This document shows positions 44,922 through 58,168 of a stretch of DNA of 62,632 nucleotides, piece after piece; position 1 is the first letter of the stretch; every line of letters begins with the position of its first letter. Source of the DNA: Candidatus Absconditabacterales bacterium (GTDB lineage Bacteria; Patescibacteriota; Gracilibacteria; Absconditabacterales; Absconditicoccaceae); assembly GCA_937930555.1 (NCBI GenBank), contig CALHCH010000045.1, forward strand, positions 1 through 62,632. Direction: 5' to 3'. The notes beneath the pieces were generated by a model, which saw only the letters and a list, made by a program, of their open reading frames with translations, had not been told where the DNA came from and did no database searches. Made by a program: the position numbers and the translations under genes.

Positions 44922-46202
44922 TTAGACAATAATTAGAAACTCACGACCAATTCCTTTCTTTTTCGCATATTCAAAAGCTTTTTGCTCTGACTGCACTTTC
45001 ATGCCTACCTCCACTCTCTTACCTTCAGCTCTGAGTTCTTGAGCTTTTTGGAGCATGGTAGTGGTCTTGGTCTCGTCTAGAAGTGGTATATAGTAAGTCT
45101 CCAGAGATAGATCCTCAGGCAACAATTCCCAACTCTCCAAAAACAATCTCATCGGCTCATCTCCAGGAGCAAATCACACTGCAGGTACAGGCTCTTTGAC
45201 ACCAAATATATCTGCCAATCAATTATATCTCCCTCATCCAAACAAAGCCCTATTGTTGTCTGAATGAAGGTCAAATACCTCAAATACCATACCATCATAA
45301 TAGTCAAATCATCTCATGAGTCACGGAGTAAATTGAATATATTGTGAATATCATAAAGCTTCTAGAGAAGTAATTGTATGATCTAAGTCTTGAATCCGAG
45401 CAGATCATTTTAGATCAGGTATGTATTCTATCAACTCATTAATTGATTCGCATTCAATATACTTCTTAAAGATCTCATACATCTCTTTCTCATCTAATCA
45501 AATATCTGGATAATCAGCAATGATTTTTCACATTGATGTAATCATGCTATCCTCACTCAACTTATCTCGCTTATCAAGCAAGCGGACTATGTTCTCTGAA
45601 ATTTGAGTTCAGTATACCATCTTCCTTGTTGGATTAGATCATTTATCTAATCAAAGCAAGAGTCATATAACTCTCCAAATTCAATCACGATGATTGATCC
45701 TTAATTCAAAAGATTTTTCTTTTGTTGTGTGAGACCCAAAAGACTTCATCAACTCTATCGACATCTGCAATACTTCCACATCTGCCATCTGAGACTCAGT
45801 ACCAAATATATCTACATTGCATTGCCAAAACTCTCTATTTCTCCCTCTCTGAGGACGCTCATTGCGATAAAAATTGGCTATACTAAACCATCTAATCGGC
45901 TTGGTATACTCACGTTGATACTTGGCGATCATGCGAGTCACAGTCGGCGTCATCTCTGGACGCAGAGCGAGATCAGATATCTCACCGTCCCTATTGGTGA
46001 TTTTTGTGAGTTCTGTGCCACCCACATCTTCGCCAGACTTGGCTTCTCGGATAGCTGCTGGCTCCACTACAGGTCACAGATACTCCTGATATCAGAATGA
46101 TTCACATACCGTCCTCCAGGTATCAAAAATATATTTGCGGACACGAAACTCTTCTGGTTTCCAGTCGGCAGTTCATTTTGGCGGGTTGAGACTAAGCGTC
46201 AT
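44922..46202 (-). CDS. hisS: Histidyl-tRNA synthetase
   Basis: 426 residues. Start ATG 46202 (MTLSLNPPKGTADWKPEEF). Class II motifs: LRPEMTPTVTRMIA (motif 1-2 region), FYRNERPQRGRNREFWQCN (motif 2 loop), GLMRGFDYYDGMVFEVF (the HisA signature) and FGGGRYNGL. The C-terminal anticodon-binding part follows to TAA 44922. It starts 11 bp inside the DNPH1-like gene, so it is translated with it. Confidence 0.95.
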
Positions 46203-46614
46203 TGGTAAATATATTAGAAATTAAATCTTGCAACTCCTTGCCATATGTTTTATAATTAAATACTTTCAACTTCTTATTTCCAGATATCATTGCAGATACT
46301 CTCTTATTGTTTTTGTTGCGAAACAAGCAAATGACTGGAATCTCTCTCGCTTCTGCGTATCAGATCTCATATCATACTCATAACGATGGATTGGTCACTT
46401 CTGCTATCACCATATCTGCCTCATCTATCCAGCCCACATCTCTAGTATAGATATATTCATCTGTGACCACTTCCTCTCACATCTCAGATAGTGTCACATC
46501 TCATATATGCTCAGTCAATACCTCTGCATACTCAGAAATATACTCTATAATTAGATTATACAGCTCCTTATCATCTCTTCATCATCTGATAGATCAGGCA
46601 AAATACACTTTCAT
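46192..46614 (-). CDS. Nucleoside 2-deoxyribosyltransferase-like, DNPH1/Rcl-related
   Basis: 140 residues. Signature KVYFAGSIRGGRDDK, VLTEHIGD, YTRDVGWIDEADMVIAEVTN and GVGYEIGYAEA. Members cleave the N-glycosidic bond of deoxynucleoside monophosphates (house-cleaning) or move the base. Six TGA-coded Gly occur, including both in AGSIRGG. It lies between the MazG-like gene and hisS. Confidence 0.85.
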
Positions 46615-46639
46615 CCTACATACATCAAAATTACAAAAA

Positions 46640-46959
46640 CTACGATCGTTTCGATTTTATATGGTCCATCTTTGTTTGTAATACTGACTCAAGGTCGATT
46701 CACAATTGATCTGCAAGCAATGATGTAGCCAATACAACATCAGCAATTTCGGCTTCCATAGCAGACATATCAAACGTTCATTTTTCGTCCCTCTGCCTCC
46801 CTCTCCAGAGCATAATTTGCTCTGCGAGCTCTCATGTTTCTTCGGTTACCTTGACCATACTAGAGAGCACAGTAAGCTCCTTACTCTCGTTTTTTCCAAA
46901 TTTTGCATCAAGTCTCGTCTGCACTCGAGCCAAGAACTTTTGTAGATCAGAGACGTGCA

Positions 46960-46960
<1 letters not shown>
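46640..46960 (-). CDS. MazG-like nucleotide pyrophosphohydrolase
   Basis: 106 residues. The metal-binding EExxE...ExxD pattern is VTEETGELAEQ and MEAEIADVVLATSLLADQL. All-alpha NTP pyrophosphatase fold; cleaves (d)NTPs to NMPs as a house-cleaning enzyme. Its ATG at 46960 overlaps the TAA of proS by one base. Confidence 0.88.
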
Positions 46961-48585
<1,625 letters not shown>

Positions 48586-48653
48586 ATAGTTGGTATAACA
48601 ATTAAACTTCCTTACTTGTATCTATATCAACCAAAAAAGAAAATGAAAAAATG

Positions 48654-48690
48654 AAAAAAATGCTCAGCGCTTCCGCCGAGCATTTTTTTT
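48654..48690. terminator. Terminator between sigma factor and proS
   Basis: Stem AAAATGCTC.GCG / GCCGAGCATTTT around CTTCC with A- and T-runs on both sides. Ends the minus-strand sigma gene. Confidence 0.85.
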
Positions 48691-48724
48691 CTCGTATCTA
48701 ACATCTCGTATCTCAAGTCTCTCT

Positions 48725-49981
48725 TTACGCTGCCAAATTAAATAGCTCATCCTCATTATTCATTTTTTTCATCTTTGCTTTTTTTCTTGTCTTCCTACTT
48801 CACATCTGATTAAATCTCGCTATTTCATCCTCTAGTCACAACAATTTCTGTAATCATTCGTGTTCCTTGAGCTTCTGCAATACTTTTTGTTCTATCTGTC
48901 TCACACGCTCACGAGTCACGTTAAATTCTGCGCCTACTTGCTCCAATGTATACTTGGGACCGTCGATACCATATCTCATCTTGATGATCTTGGCCTCTCT
49001 CTCATCTAGCATATCCAGGATATACTCGAGATTTGCCTTGATCATCTCTTTTTCTACGTGCTGGTCTGGTCTCAGGGTAGACTCATCAGCCAAGAGGTCT
49101 CAGAGACTATCCTTACCATCATCACCCACCTCTGCATCCAATGATACATTACCAAAAATAACTTCTTCCAACTTCTTGATTTTTTTGATCGGAAAGCCTA
49201 GTTCTTTGGCTACTTCTTTGGCGGTCGCAGCTCTTCACAATGTCTGAAACAAGTTTTGCGATGCCTTGTTGTACGCATTGATCTCATCGATGAGATGCAC
49301 TGGTATACGGACGTTTTTGGTCATATCAGCGATAGACTTGGTGATAGATTGCTTGATCCATCGCGTCGCATAGGTACTAAATTTGAAGTCCTTATCAGGA
49401 TCAAACTTTTCTATCGCTTTGATCAGACCTGTATTTCCCTCTTGGATCAGATCCATAAATGGAAGTCTGGATCACAAAAACTTTTTGGCAATAGAAATCA
49501 CCAATCTCAGATTAGAAGCAATGAGTTTTTTTCTTGCTGCGTCTTCGTTTTCACCATATCTGATAGCATATGCCAACTCCTTTTCTTCATCAGCCGTGAG
49601 GAGGGGTATTTTTGATATCTCATTAAAATACAGCTTGATGAAGTCCTTATATTGCTTGTCATTGATAGTATATGACGTATCATACAATGCCACCTTACCT
49701 AGCTTGGACTCTACCTGCTGCTCTTTGAGCTCTTTGATCAAGATATCTTCGATCGTCTCCACCTTGATATTGAGCTTGTCCACCAGATCATAAAATCTCT
49801 CCAACACCTCTACTTGCTGATCAATATCATCCACCTCGGTGAGTATCTCATCCTCAGTGACATATCATTTTTCCAATCATCTTCTCAACAATTTTTGCAA
49901 TGGAGTGTTTAGCTCCTTGATGTCATCAAGTAGCTTGTCTCGCAATGCTAATCTAGCTTTGGTTACCTGAGTTATGCTCAT
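48725..49981 (-). CDS. rpoD: RNA polymerase primary sigma factor (sigma-70)
   Basis: 418 residues. The start is ATG 49981. Region 1.2/2: [20 protein letters not shown], then [33 protein letters not shown] and [19 protein letters not shown]. Region 4.2 helix-turn-helix: [23 protein letters not shown]. Directs RNA polymerase to housekeeping promoters. N-terminus short, without the long acidic 1.1 domain of proteobacteria. The sequence and length fit a principal sigma. Confidence 0.96.
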
Positions 49982-50010
49982 AAGATAAATAATTAGTAAA
50001 CCTATGTGTA

Positions 50011-53000
50011 CTATTTGACTTCCAATACGATAATCTGACTACCGGATTTGAGATTTCTGTCTATCATCGACTGTAGTTGGGTAGTATATGCATTTTTATC
50101 TGCCTGTTTGGTTTGACGGAGGTTGAGATATTGCACCAGGACTAGTCTCTCATCTTGATTGAGATCTGCGATCTGAGATGGATCCAGACTAGGTTGTGAG
50201 ACGATTGTCCTTAGGACATTTGCCCTCACCTGCTTGCCCAACATATCAGCTATATCCTCCACAAACGACCCATCTTGCATTCTTTGATCTGCGATTTGGA
50301 TGATGTTTTGGAGAGCTGTCTCACCAAAAAACCTTGGCGTAGAGAGTCTGGCTCTTTCTAGGACACGCTTGTCTGTCTCCAGCGAGCCAAACGAAGCATC
50401 CGGCAACATATACGCATATTTGGCACCTAGATTGTTGCTAGAATAATAACTCAAATACCCTCACTCTACCATCCTGGCCAACATCGTCATTACTCCATCT
50501 TCTACTATCGTGCCGTTTGATTTGTCTATCCTAGCAAAAAACCTATCAAACAATGATGAGTTTCCTGCTCACTGCACTACCGTACCGATATTTGGATCAA
50601 TCACAATATATTTTTTGTTTTGATCCTTGAGTCTCAAGTAAGAGTTACATACATCTCCATCAGAGGTCTGCTGCCACAGTCGAGTCAAAAACTGATCGTA
50701 GCGTATATTGGTCTGATCTTGTATAAAATATCTCGCATAAGTCCCAGCTATCAGCGCTCATTCTTGGTCGCCGCTATCATTCATTGCTTGTATGAGCTTG
50801 TTGTAGTGAGGAAACTGTAGATTGAATACATCTTGCGCTCAAAACGTACGATCTATCCTCTCTACTGGCTCTAATCTCTCAGTATATTCTCTTACCACAC
50901 CAGTATTTGATTTGTATCGCATAAACGGTCCGCTCCCTCACTGACTAGCTATCCTCACAAAATTTAGTAGCAACTGGTAGGTCCCAAACACTCACAATCA
51001 CAACAAAAATACCCATGATCATCGCCTAGTCAGCTCATCATGATCATCCAGCAATACCGTAAGAAACACTACAAACGACATGATAGACCACACAATGATA
51101 CCTATACCATATCGCAATATCCCTCATCCAATAAAAAACCACAATACCCGACCAAACAGCGTCACCGCACTCAATGCAGTCAGTATCCTATGACGTATGA
51201 CTACTCCATACAACAATCACAGTCAACCAAACACTATCAAAAATAATCGGGGCACTCAGATATCTGTATAATAACTACTCAAATTCTGCAAAGATCGATT
51301 GTAAGTGATGTTCAAGAAATTTAGATATTTGTATGGAAAATATACTTTTTTGGTATCTCACTCCATCACTATTTTCATGGTATTGGACTGCATATATCAC
51401 TCCAATGCATTGAGTCCTTCTGTGTTTGCACTAGCATCCTGTCAGTCTTGTGCCGCGATCAGCAATGTCTCTACCAGCTCATATGCCTCTGAGTCTGGCT
51501 GGAGCTGCGTTTGTAACTCGAGCAGCTGTACATCATCAAACGATTTCCAAGCCGATTCGTTTTCGCACAGTATTTTTGCTTGTTTGGCTGCAGAATTAAA
51601 TGGAGCAATCGTGTAGCATCCAGGCTTGAGTGCCGTAGCTCGCACAGGATCCACAAACGGCTCTATTCTTTTTCTCTCATCTGTGCCTGCTCATTTTCGA
51701 CCAAATCATATATACCTTCCTACGTCTTCATCATAGGTGCTGCCTGGAGCATCTGCGAGATCTGCATACAATGCATCCGTATCACTAAGTCACTGAGTCT
51801 GGAGTGTGCATATCTCACTAGGATCCACAGATCATCATACTTGGGCATACAACGGCACTGTATCAGCAGCAGCGATCCCACTATCTTGTGACTTTCAAGA
51901 AGTAGAGCTATCGCCTTGTGTAGCACTAAAAAACAATCTTTCTACAAATTTGGCAGGTGAGAGATCTTGATAGATTACATAACGAGGTCACCAATAACAT
52001 AGCTTGATCAACACGTAGCACACAAAAAACACTCCTCATCGCACCAAAAGATACCTAAAAAATCTAAAGGTTTTTTGGAAATATGTATGGATGATGCCTA
52101 GTAGCGTAGCTCATCATCAGACGCTAGCCAGATACTTGCCAGATATCACATCTACATAATCCTGTATCCCTCTAAATTTGATCAAACTCATCCCTCACAA
52201 TACCAAGAGAAACACTCACAGCACTCACAGTCCTCACATCCACGTCCACCAAGCAAACAATCAAAAATTTACTACATCAAACAATGCTGTGGGCTTGGCC
52301 AATCAGGCTATCGCATAAAAAAATCAAGACAAAGCTAGGTATGTCACTTGAGTGCGAGTGATGCCTCGCTTCCATATATCTTGAGTGAGATCATCTGTTC
52401 ATTTTCTTGCATCCCTAAACTTATTGCCGCTGGTCATCGCGTCAGTAGACTGTATAGATCTCAACGCTACCAGTCCACTATATATCGCGATGATGATCAA
52501 TGCCATTACTCACAGATCAGTCTTGTTGTCCACAAACAACAAAAACGCACCCATACCACTACTCAATCGCAGTAACAAAAACATCCACCCTACATACAGC
52601 AACAGTACATCTCGATTGAAATTGCTAGTTTTTTTGTTTTCCATACCCGCTGACTCCCTCACCAATGCTATCAATTCTCCTACAAGTCCAAGACCAAAAA
52701 CTAACACAAATAATCAACTCCAAAAATTGAGAGAAATCGCGATCGTGTCTACCGCGATACCAGCTATACCTCACGTCCAGCTAAACAAGCTAAACCAAAA
52801 CGCAATAAATGAATATCGCAGTTGAGGGCTTGTCGCCATACCGATTTCATTTCGATAATACCCATTGTTTAGGGCCCACATCTTGGGAAAAAACATATAC
52901 GCATGATTGGCATCCCAAGCAGTAGAATACGCTATATCAGCCAAATAAAATCCATTGAACAAATACAACAATGAAGCTACAATCAAAAATAACAATATTC

Positions 53001-53619
53001 ACTTATGCAAACTAGTGAGTTTGGAAAAATTGAGCGAATCTTTGATGGTAGATCATATATGTGAGAGAGTAGATTTTTGGGTCCAGAGCATATATCACAT
53101 ACCCAAAAACATCGCTCGCGTCACGATCGGATAGTAGAGATTGAGTAGTATCAAAAAATGATTGATCAACAAAAATATCGCTAGTCCTAGTCCAGTACTA
53201 AGCAATACGTCAAATATCGAAGTAGTCGAGAGGTCTAAAAATTTTTGTTTGGTCCAGTCTCATAATAAGGTAAATCCAGCTATCATATATACTCACAATC
53301 ACAGGAGGATAAGTGTATTGAATATTAGCGTGAGATATCATCATACTCCGCCCTTGATGCTGGTGTAACTCACTCCAAACAATATCAATCCTACACACAA
53401 TGCTCACAAGACCACTCACAGAGATTTTTGTTTGGCATATACCAGATATAGTCCCGGTATCAGCGAAGCAACTACTCATCGACCAAGAATCTTCCAATTG
53501 GTGCTAGTGGCTAGCATATCCGCATAGTAGCTATGAGTAGCGAGATACCCATCATATAGCTGGATACCCAGATACACCAACAATAGACAAGACAATATGA
53601 GAAATATTTTTTTGATCAT
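50011..53619 (-). CDS. Very large polytopic membrane protein (1202 aa)
   Basis: Starts ATG 53619 (MIKKIFLILSCLLLVYLGI), ends TAG 50011; 1202 residues. About 14-16 hydrophobic helices, most in the first 550 residues and some around 750-900. One outside stretch with DANHAYMFFPKMWALNNGYY, typical of large glycosyltransferase C-like or oligosaccharyl-transferase-like membrane proteins, where Asp and aromatic residues lie in the first loop. A long loop near residue 600-720 (VDPVRATALKPGCYTIAPFN) and a helical C-terminus. Function unassigned; a lipid-linked-sugar glycosyltransferase is an inference. Confidence 0.7.
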
Positions 53620-53643
53620 AGAGATGATTGTAGGTTATAAATT

Positions 53644-54141
53644 TTAGGTTAATTCTATAAATTCCACTGTATGTGTTGTTGTGTCGTATATGGCATAGCT
53701 AGGAGCTTCTTTGTTTCCAGCAATTGCTCAAGGATTAATAACTAGCGTATCTCATATCATCAATTCATTTTTGAGATGATCATGACCATACAATACAACA
53801 TCAAAATCTCATGACCTAGCAATCGTTTCATATATATCATGATAATGCACCATAAAGAACTTCTTTTAATCAAACTCTCTTTCTGCATAAACCGTTCATG
53901 CAATCTCACATCACTTACTTCATTCAAAAAATTGTGTTACTCTTCGCTTTTCTCAGTCATTATTTCACCATATCCCAAATACTGGAATTCAACATTCTAC
54001 CAGTGGTTTTACACATAATCAAGGAGCTCAATAATCACCCAAGTGTATAATCTGATCACATGCGTTGTTTTTAATGCTATCTAAACATCGTGTGAGATTA
54101 TCTCGCTGATCGTGCACATCTGACATTATTGCTATTTTCAT
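53644..54141 (-). pseudogene. Metallophosphoesterase (YfcE/MJ0936-like) broken by TAA at a Gly codon
   Basis: From ATG 54141 the frame shows SDVHDQRDNL, LGDYGAPGLC, GNNDG, then AEREFD and a TAA at 53866-53868, then KKFFMVHYHDIYET, VVLYGHDHLKNE and INPGAIAG to TAA 53644. The sum is 165 residues. All metal-binding motifs are present (DxH, GD, GNND, H-x-H, GHDH). The TAA falls where the family has Gly (ldGkki..vHGH), so one G to A change in a TGA would explain it. Without readthrough, a 91-residue fragment lacking the second half results. Confidence 0.78.
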
Positions 54142-54180
54142 CTCAATGTATTGTATAAAATCTGGCATCACATCCACATT

Positions 54181-55884
54181 TTAATCATTTCTATAAAACC
54201 ACATCAATAACCTCTTGGTCAATGGCACTATCACGAGTAGGGTGAGGATGATATTTACCATCATCATTGTCCCAAATCATTTGAATACATTGGTACCTAC
54301 AAAGAACAGAAGTATCGCGATCATCAGTGTCGTCACATTACCATCTCTGATAGCAGAGAAACTCTTTTCGTATCATTCTGCAATTGCTTCTTTCCAGGAT
54401 AGTCCTTTTGCTCTTTCTTCTCTTACTCTCTCATAGATCAGTACATTGGCATCTACACCCATACCCAGTGAGAGCAGGATAGCCGCTATACCAGAGAGAG
54501 AAAACGCGTATTTGAATATCTTGGTCACTCATAGGAGCACGATGATAAACGATACCAAGGTCAGCAATGCCACAGATCCTTGGCGAAATCCGTACATCCA
54601 GATCATAAATCCATATATCAACAAGAGTCACACTCATGCAGCTAGTATAGCTCCCTTGAGAGCTTGTTCACCTAGAGCTGGTGAGACTTTTTCTTCTTGA
54701 GACAGTATCAGTTCAGCTGGGAGCGCTCATTCATTGAGATTGTCTACCAGAGCTTTGGCTGTAGCCGGTGTAAACTGACCGTCAATCTGTGCACTACCTC
54801 CACATATTTTTTCTCTGATCACAGGAGAAGTCACGAGTTCGCCTCAGATAAATATCGCTAATTGTTTGCCCACTATTACCTCTGTGATATTACAAAATAT
54901 TTCTTTTCCTTTTTCGTCAAAATTGATGGTAGCGACTGGTTGCCCAGTCTGAGAGCTACCTACTCCAGCAAATTTGAAAAATGCACCATTGAGGAGATTG
55001 CCGGTTTTTGGGTCTATGGCTGGGACTCGTGCTGGACGATAGTCCACTACGATGTCTTCTATATTGTATACAGTATTGGTGACTCATCAGCTACCTGTGG
55101 TAGTGGAACTACCATTGTACCTCGTGATCACAAATCACTCACTCGTGGTAGCAGTGAGCTGTCCTCACGCCATCAATACATCATTGCCGTATGATCACTC
55201 TGTGAGCACCGGTATCACACTACCGATTTCTCTAGATTTTAGGAGTTCTGGATTGGATTGGTAGATTCCTGGAAGCTGTGTACGTGTCACACCTGAGTAG
55301 GTATGATATACTACATTGTCACCAGAATATTCTGCTGCCAGTGTTGTAATTTGTGTTGGATCTGCAGAGAGATCTTTAAGGATACTTTCAGCCAACAATT
55401 GTCTGCTGTTTTTTTGGCTAGCTATGTCTCATTCAAACGGGAGTTTAAATTCTAGCTCCACCGTCTTACCTATGATTTCTTTGGCTTGATCTAGGTCGCT
55501 CACTCAGCCTATCTCCACTACGACATACTCACCATCATCCAATGACTGGATATAACTCGTATAGTCACTCACACCCAGTGCGGAGATTCTCTTGTCGATG
55601 TTTTGCAGGATGATATTTTTGACATCCTTGGTCACCTGAAAAAACTCCTGCTCATCAGTATATACCTGCCTATATTTGTCCAAATCGATTTTGTACGTAA
55701 GACTTACTCACCCAGCAATATCCATTCATTTGGAAAAATGATTGAGACCATCATTCGTGAGTACAAATTTTTCTGTATTGGTCGCAGGATCCAATTCCTT
55801 ACCCACAAAAAATATCAAAAACAAAGAGATCAAAACGACAATACCATAGGTCAAAAGTCCTGACCCGCTTTTACTCGTAGACAT
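54181..55884 (-). CDS. secD: Protein translocase subunit SecD
   Basis: 567 residues. One N-terminal membrane helix, a P1-type periplasmic domain ([39 protein letters not shown]), then five helices at the end with [38 protein letters not shown] and [17 protein letters not shown]. Uses the proton gradient to pull substrates through SecYEG. No secF lies beside it in the window. Start ATG 55884. TGA Gly codons are frequent. Confidence 0.95.
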
Positions 55885-55981
55885 GTGAAAAATGTTTTTA
55901 AATAGTAAATTGGTGACTAGTTAGTGATTAATGGTTGGTTGGTAATTAGTGATTGGTTGGCAGTGATTAGTCATTAGTGTC

Positions 55982-56116
55982 GTCATTCAGAATAGGATAG
56001 CTTCAATCGAACGAAGTGAGATTAGAAGATATGCGATGAAGAATCCAGACACAATCAATATTAACATAAGTATGTAACCTGACTGGATCCTTCGGTCGTA
56101 CCTCCCTCTGGATGAC
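55982..56116. repeat. 135-bp element with terminal inverted repeats, copy 2
   Basis: GTCATTCAGAATAGGATAGC ... CTCCCTCTGGATGAC, same length and same internal ATATGCGATGAAGAATC as the copy at 25654. It lies in the gap between secD and a small membrane protein. Upstream (55905-55980) are imperfect GTGATTAGT/GGTTGGTAATT repeats. Confidence 0.75.
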
Positions 56117-56121
56117 GAAAT

Positions 56122-56358
56122 TTACTCTTCATCAAAATCATCTTCGTCCTTGCTCGTACCAAAGAAGCTCCCTAGCATACTCATAGGAGATAAGATACTT
56201 TGCTGTGCGGTTTCGACTGATTTTTTGACTCATCATAAGATACCTCTGGCTATGAGGACCAGACGTAGGACATATATAAGTATAATCACGATCAATATAA
56301 TCACAAATGCGCCTCAGATCTTCCAGATGATATCAGCTATTGCTAGTATGTTTTCCAT
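56122..56358 (-). CDS. Small membrane protein with acidic tail
   Basis: 78 residues from ATG 56358 (80 if ATG 56364). One hydrophobic helix (IGGAFVIILIVIILIYVL), a Gly turn from TGA TGA (ILGGVKKSVETAQQ) and a strongly acidic C-terminus (GTSKDEDDFDEE). No family recognised. Confidence 0.6.
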
Positions 56359-56464
56359 AGGCATCAAGTAGCAAAAAAACACTACTACAGATGTACTGAG
56401 GTTGTGTGCAAAGGCAAGTGAAAGTGAATGATGGATTAGATCAAATACACTAACTTTTTACACA

Positions 56465-57997
56465 CTATCTCATCAATCCCTTGATCTTATCCCTCAAAAG
56501 CTGCTGATCATCCAATACCGAAGACTGCATCAGTCACTGGATGTATCGCTTGGTGGCATCATCTGGAGCATCTAACTGCTGTGCTATATCACCTAGGTAC
56601 TCATACAGCTGTGGTTGTGGATATCGCTGCACTACCCTCTGGAGATACTGATATGCAGTAGTATAATCTTGCTGAGCTAGATACAGACCAGATTTGCCAT
56701 ATACACAAGCAAATATTTTTTCTCAGTCCATATCCGCATAACATTTGCGAAACAAAGCATCTAGCTGATCACTAAGCTGCTGTATATACGTGCCTGTGGT
56801 AGCAGCATCACCAAAAAACACTTCATCAAATATTCAAAAATAATCGTAAATCGTGAGTGAGTCTTTGGAGAGCAATACATCAATTGTGGTGAGTACTCAA
56901 GTAGGATCTCCGAGATTGCTATACGATAGGAGACTATATCTCAGGACGTCAGTATTGTATTTTTGTGATTCCAATTGGGCAAATGACAAGATCGCGTCAG
57001 TATATTTTTGGAGATAAAAAAACGAAATACCCGAAAGATAGTGATAGAGCTCTTCTTGGGTGGGATCATTGGTTGTGAGATAGTCTAGTGATTCGATAGC
57101 TTGGGTTCGATCTCAGAGCATGATCGAAGCATAAGCATCCAGCTGATATGCTAGTATATACCTAGCGTCTTGTGCGATCAGAGAGCGAGCGATTTTTTGG
57201 GTGATACGATACCATCCGTTGTTAAACACCCCTATTGCCAACAATCACTGGAGATAGTAATCTGGCGTATCCACAAACGAATCTGCACGAGCTACTGCAG
57301 TATCATAATTTTTGGTTTGGTTGTCATAAGCAGTCCCTCTGAGCTGAGACATAAAAATTTTATAGTTTTCTTGATCGTTTTTGATCAAGGTAATCAACGA
57401 ATAGTACATTGTGTGATCAGCTTGTGTGATGAGGTTTTGATCTAGATACTCATCCACGATTTGTTTGAGTCTATTGATCTGACCAAAATCAAGCTCAGCG
57501 CTGTTGAACAATGCATACAGGTATTGATTCATGTCGATCTGTGTGTCTAGCTGTGATTGTGACTGCAGCAAGAGTAGATACTCCAATGCCTGATCAAATT
57601 TTCTAAAATCTAAAGAAAACTGAAATAGAGTTGGCAGCAATGCTGTATTGTTGGTTTTGTCATACAGCTTGCCCAGCAAGTTCAATGAGTATTCACTTTG
57701 TGATGGCGCTATTTGTCGTTCGTTGGTGTTGGTGGCCCCAGACTCCACTGCTTCATCTACGATCTGCTGGAGTTCTGATTTTTTGGATGAGAGATTGGAT
57801 GCTATGGATGATTTGCGTTGCTGGAGCGCGGCATCATCCATCTGCTGCTGTATAGTGATCAGCTGCGCTATCGCCTCCTCATTGTTTGCCACTGTAGTGG
57901 TATGACTACTGATATCTTGCAACAAAAAAATCCCACTCACCACAATAAGTAGTGCAAAAACTAACAAAAATATTGTTTTCTTCGGTTTTCTAGGCAT
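56465..57997 (-). CDS. Membrane-anchored TPR-like protein
   Basis: 510 residues from ATG 57997 to TAG 56465. An N-terminal anchor (TIFLLVFALLIVVSGIFLL) follows a basic MPRKPKK. The rest is helical with repeated pairs typical of tetratricopeptide repeats (RKFDQALEYLLLLQSQ, IMLGDRTQAIESLDYLTTND, QQDYTTAYQYLQRVVQRYPQ), probably outside the membrane. Suggests a scaffold for a protein complex. No enzymatic motif. Confidence 0.72.
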
Positions 57998-58043
57998 ATA
58001 GGGTTGGTTTTTTTAAATCGGTAGTTTGACGACTCATGTTTTT

Positions 58044-58155
58044 CAAACCCCTCTGTCCTACGGACATCTCCCCTTCACAAGGAAGGACAGCGAGAGTAGA
58101 TCCCAAGCGTGTTGTCCCCTGATAAGGAGAAGGGACCCTTTAGGGTAGGGGTTTG
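58044..58155. repeat. Long imperfect inverted repeat (AAACCCCT...AGGGGTTTG)
   Basis: Arms CAAACCCCTCTGTCCTACGG and GACCCTTTAGGGTAGGGGTTTG, with ATCTCCCCTTC / GATAAGGAGAAGGGA in between. A hairpin-forming intergenic element that differs from the GTCATCCTGAG family. It lies directly downstream of tsaD (minus strand). Confidence 0.7.
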
Positions 58156-58168
58156 TGATAGCCGTATT

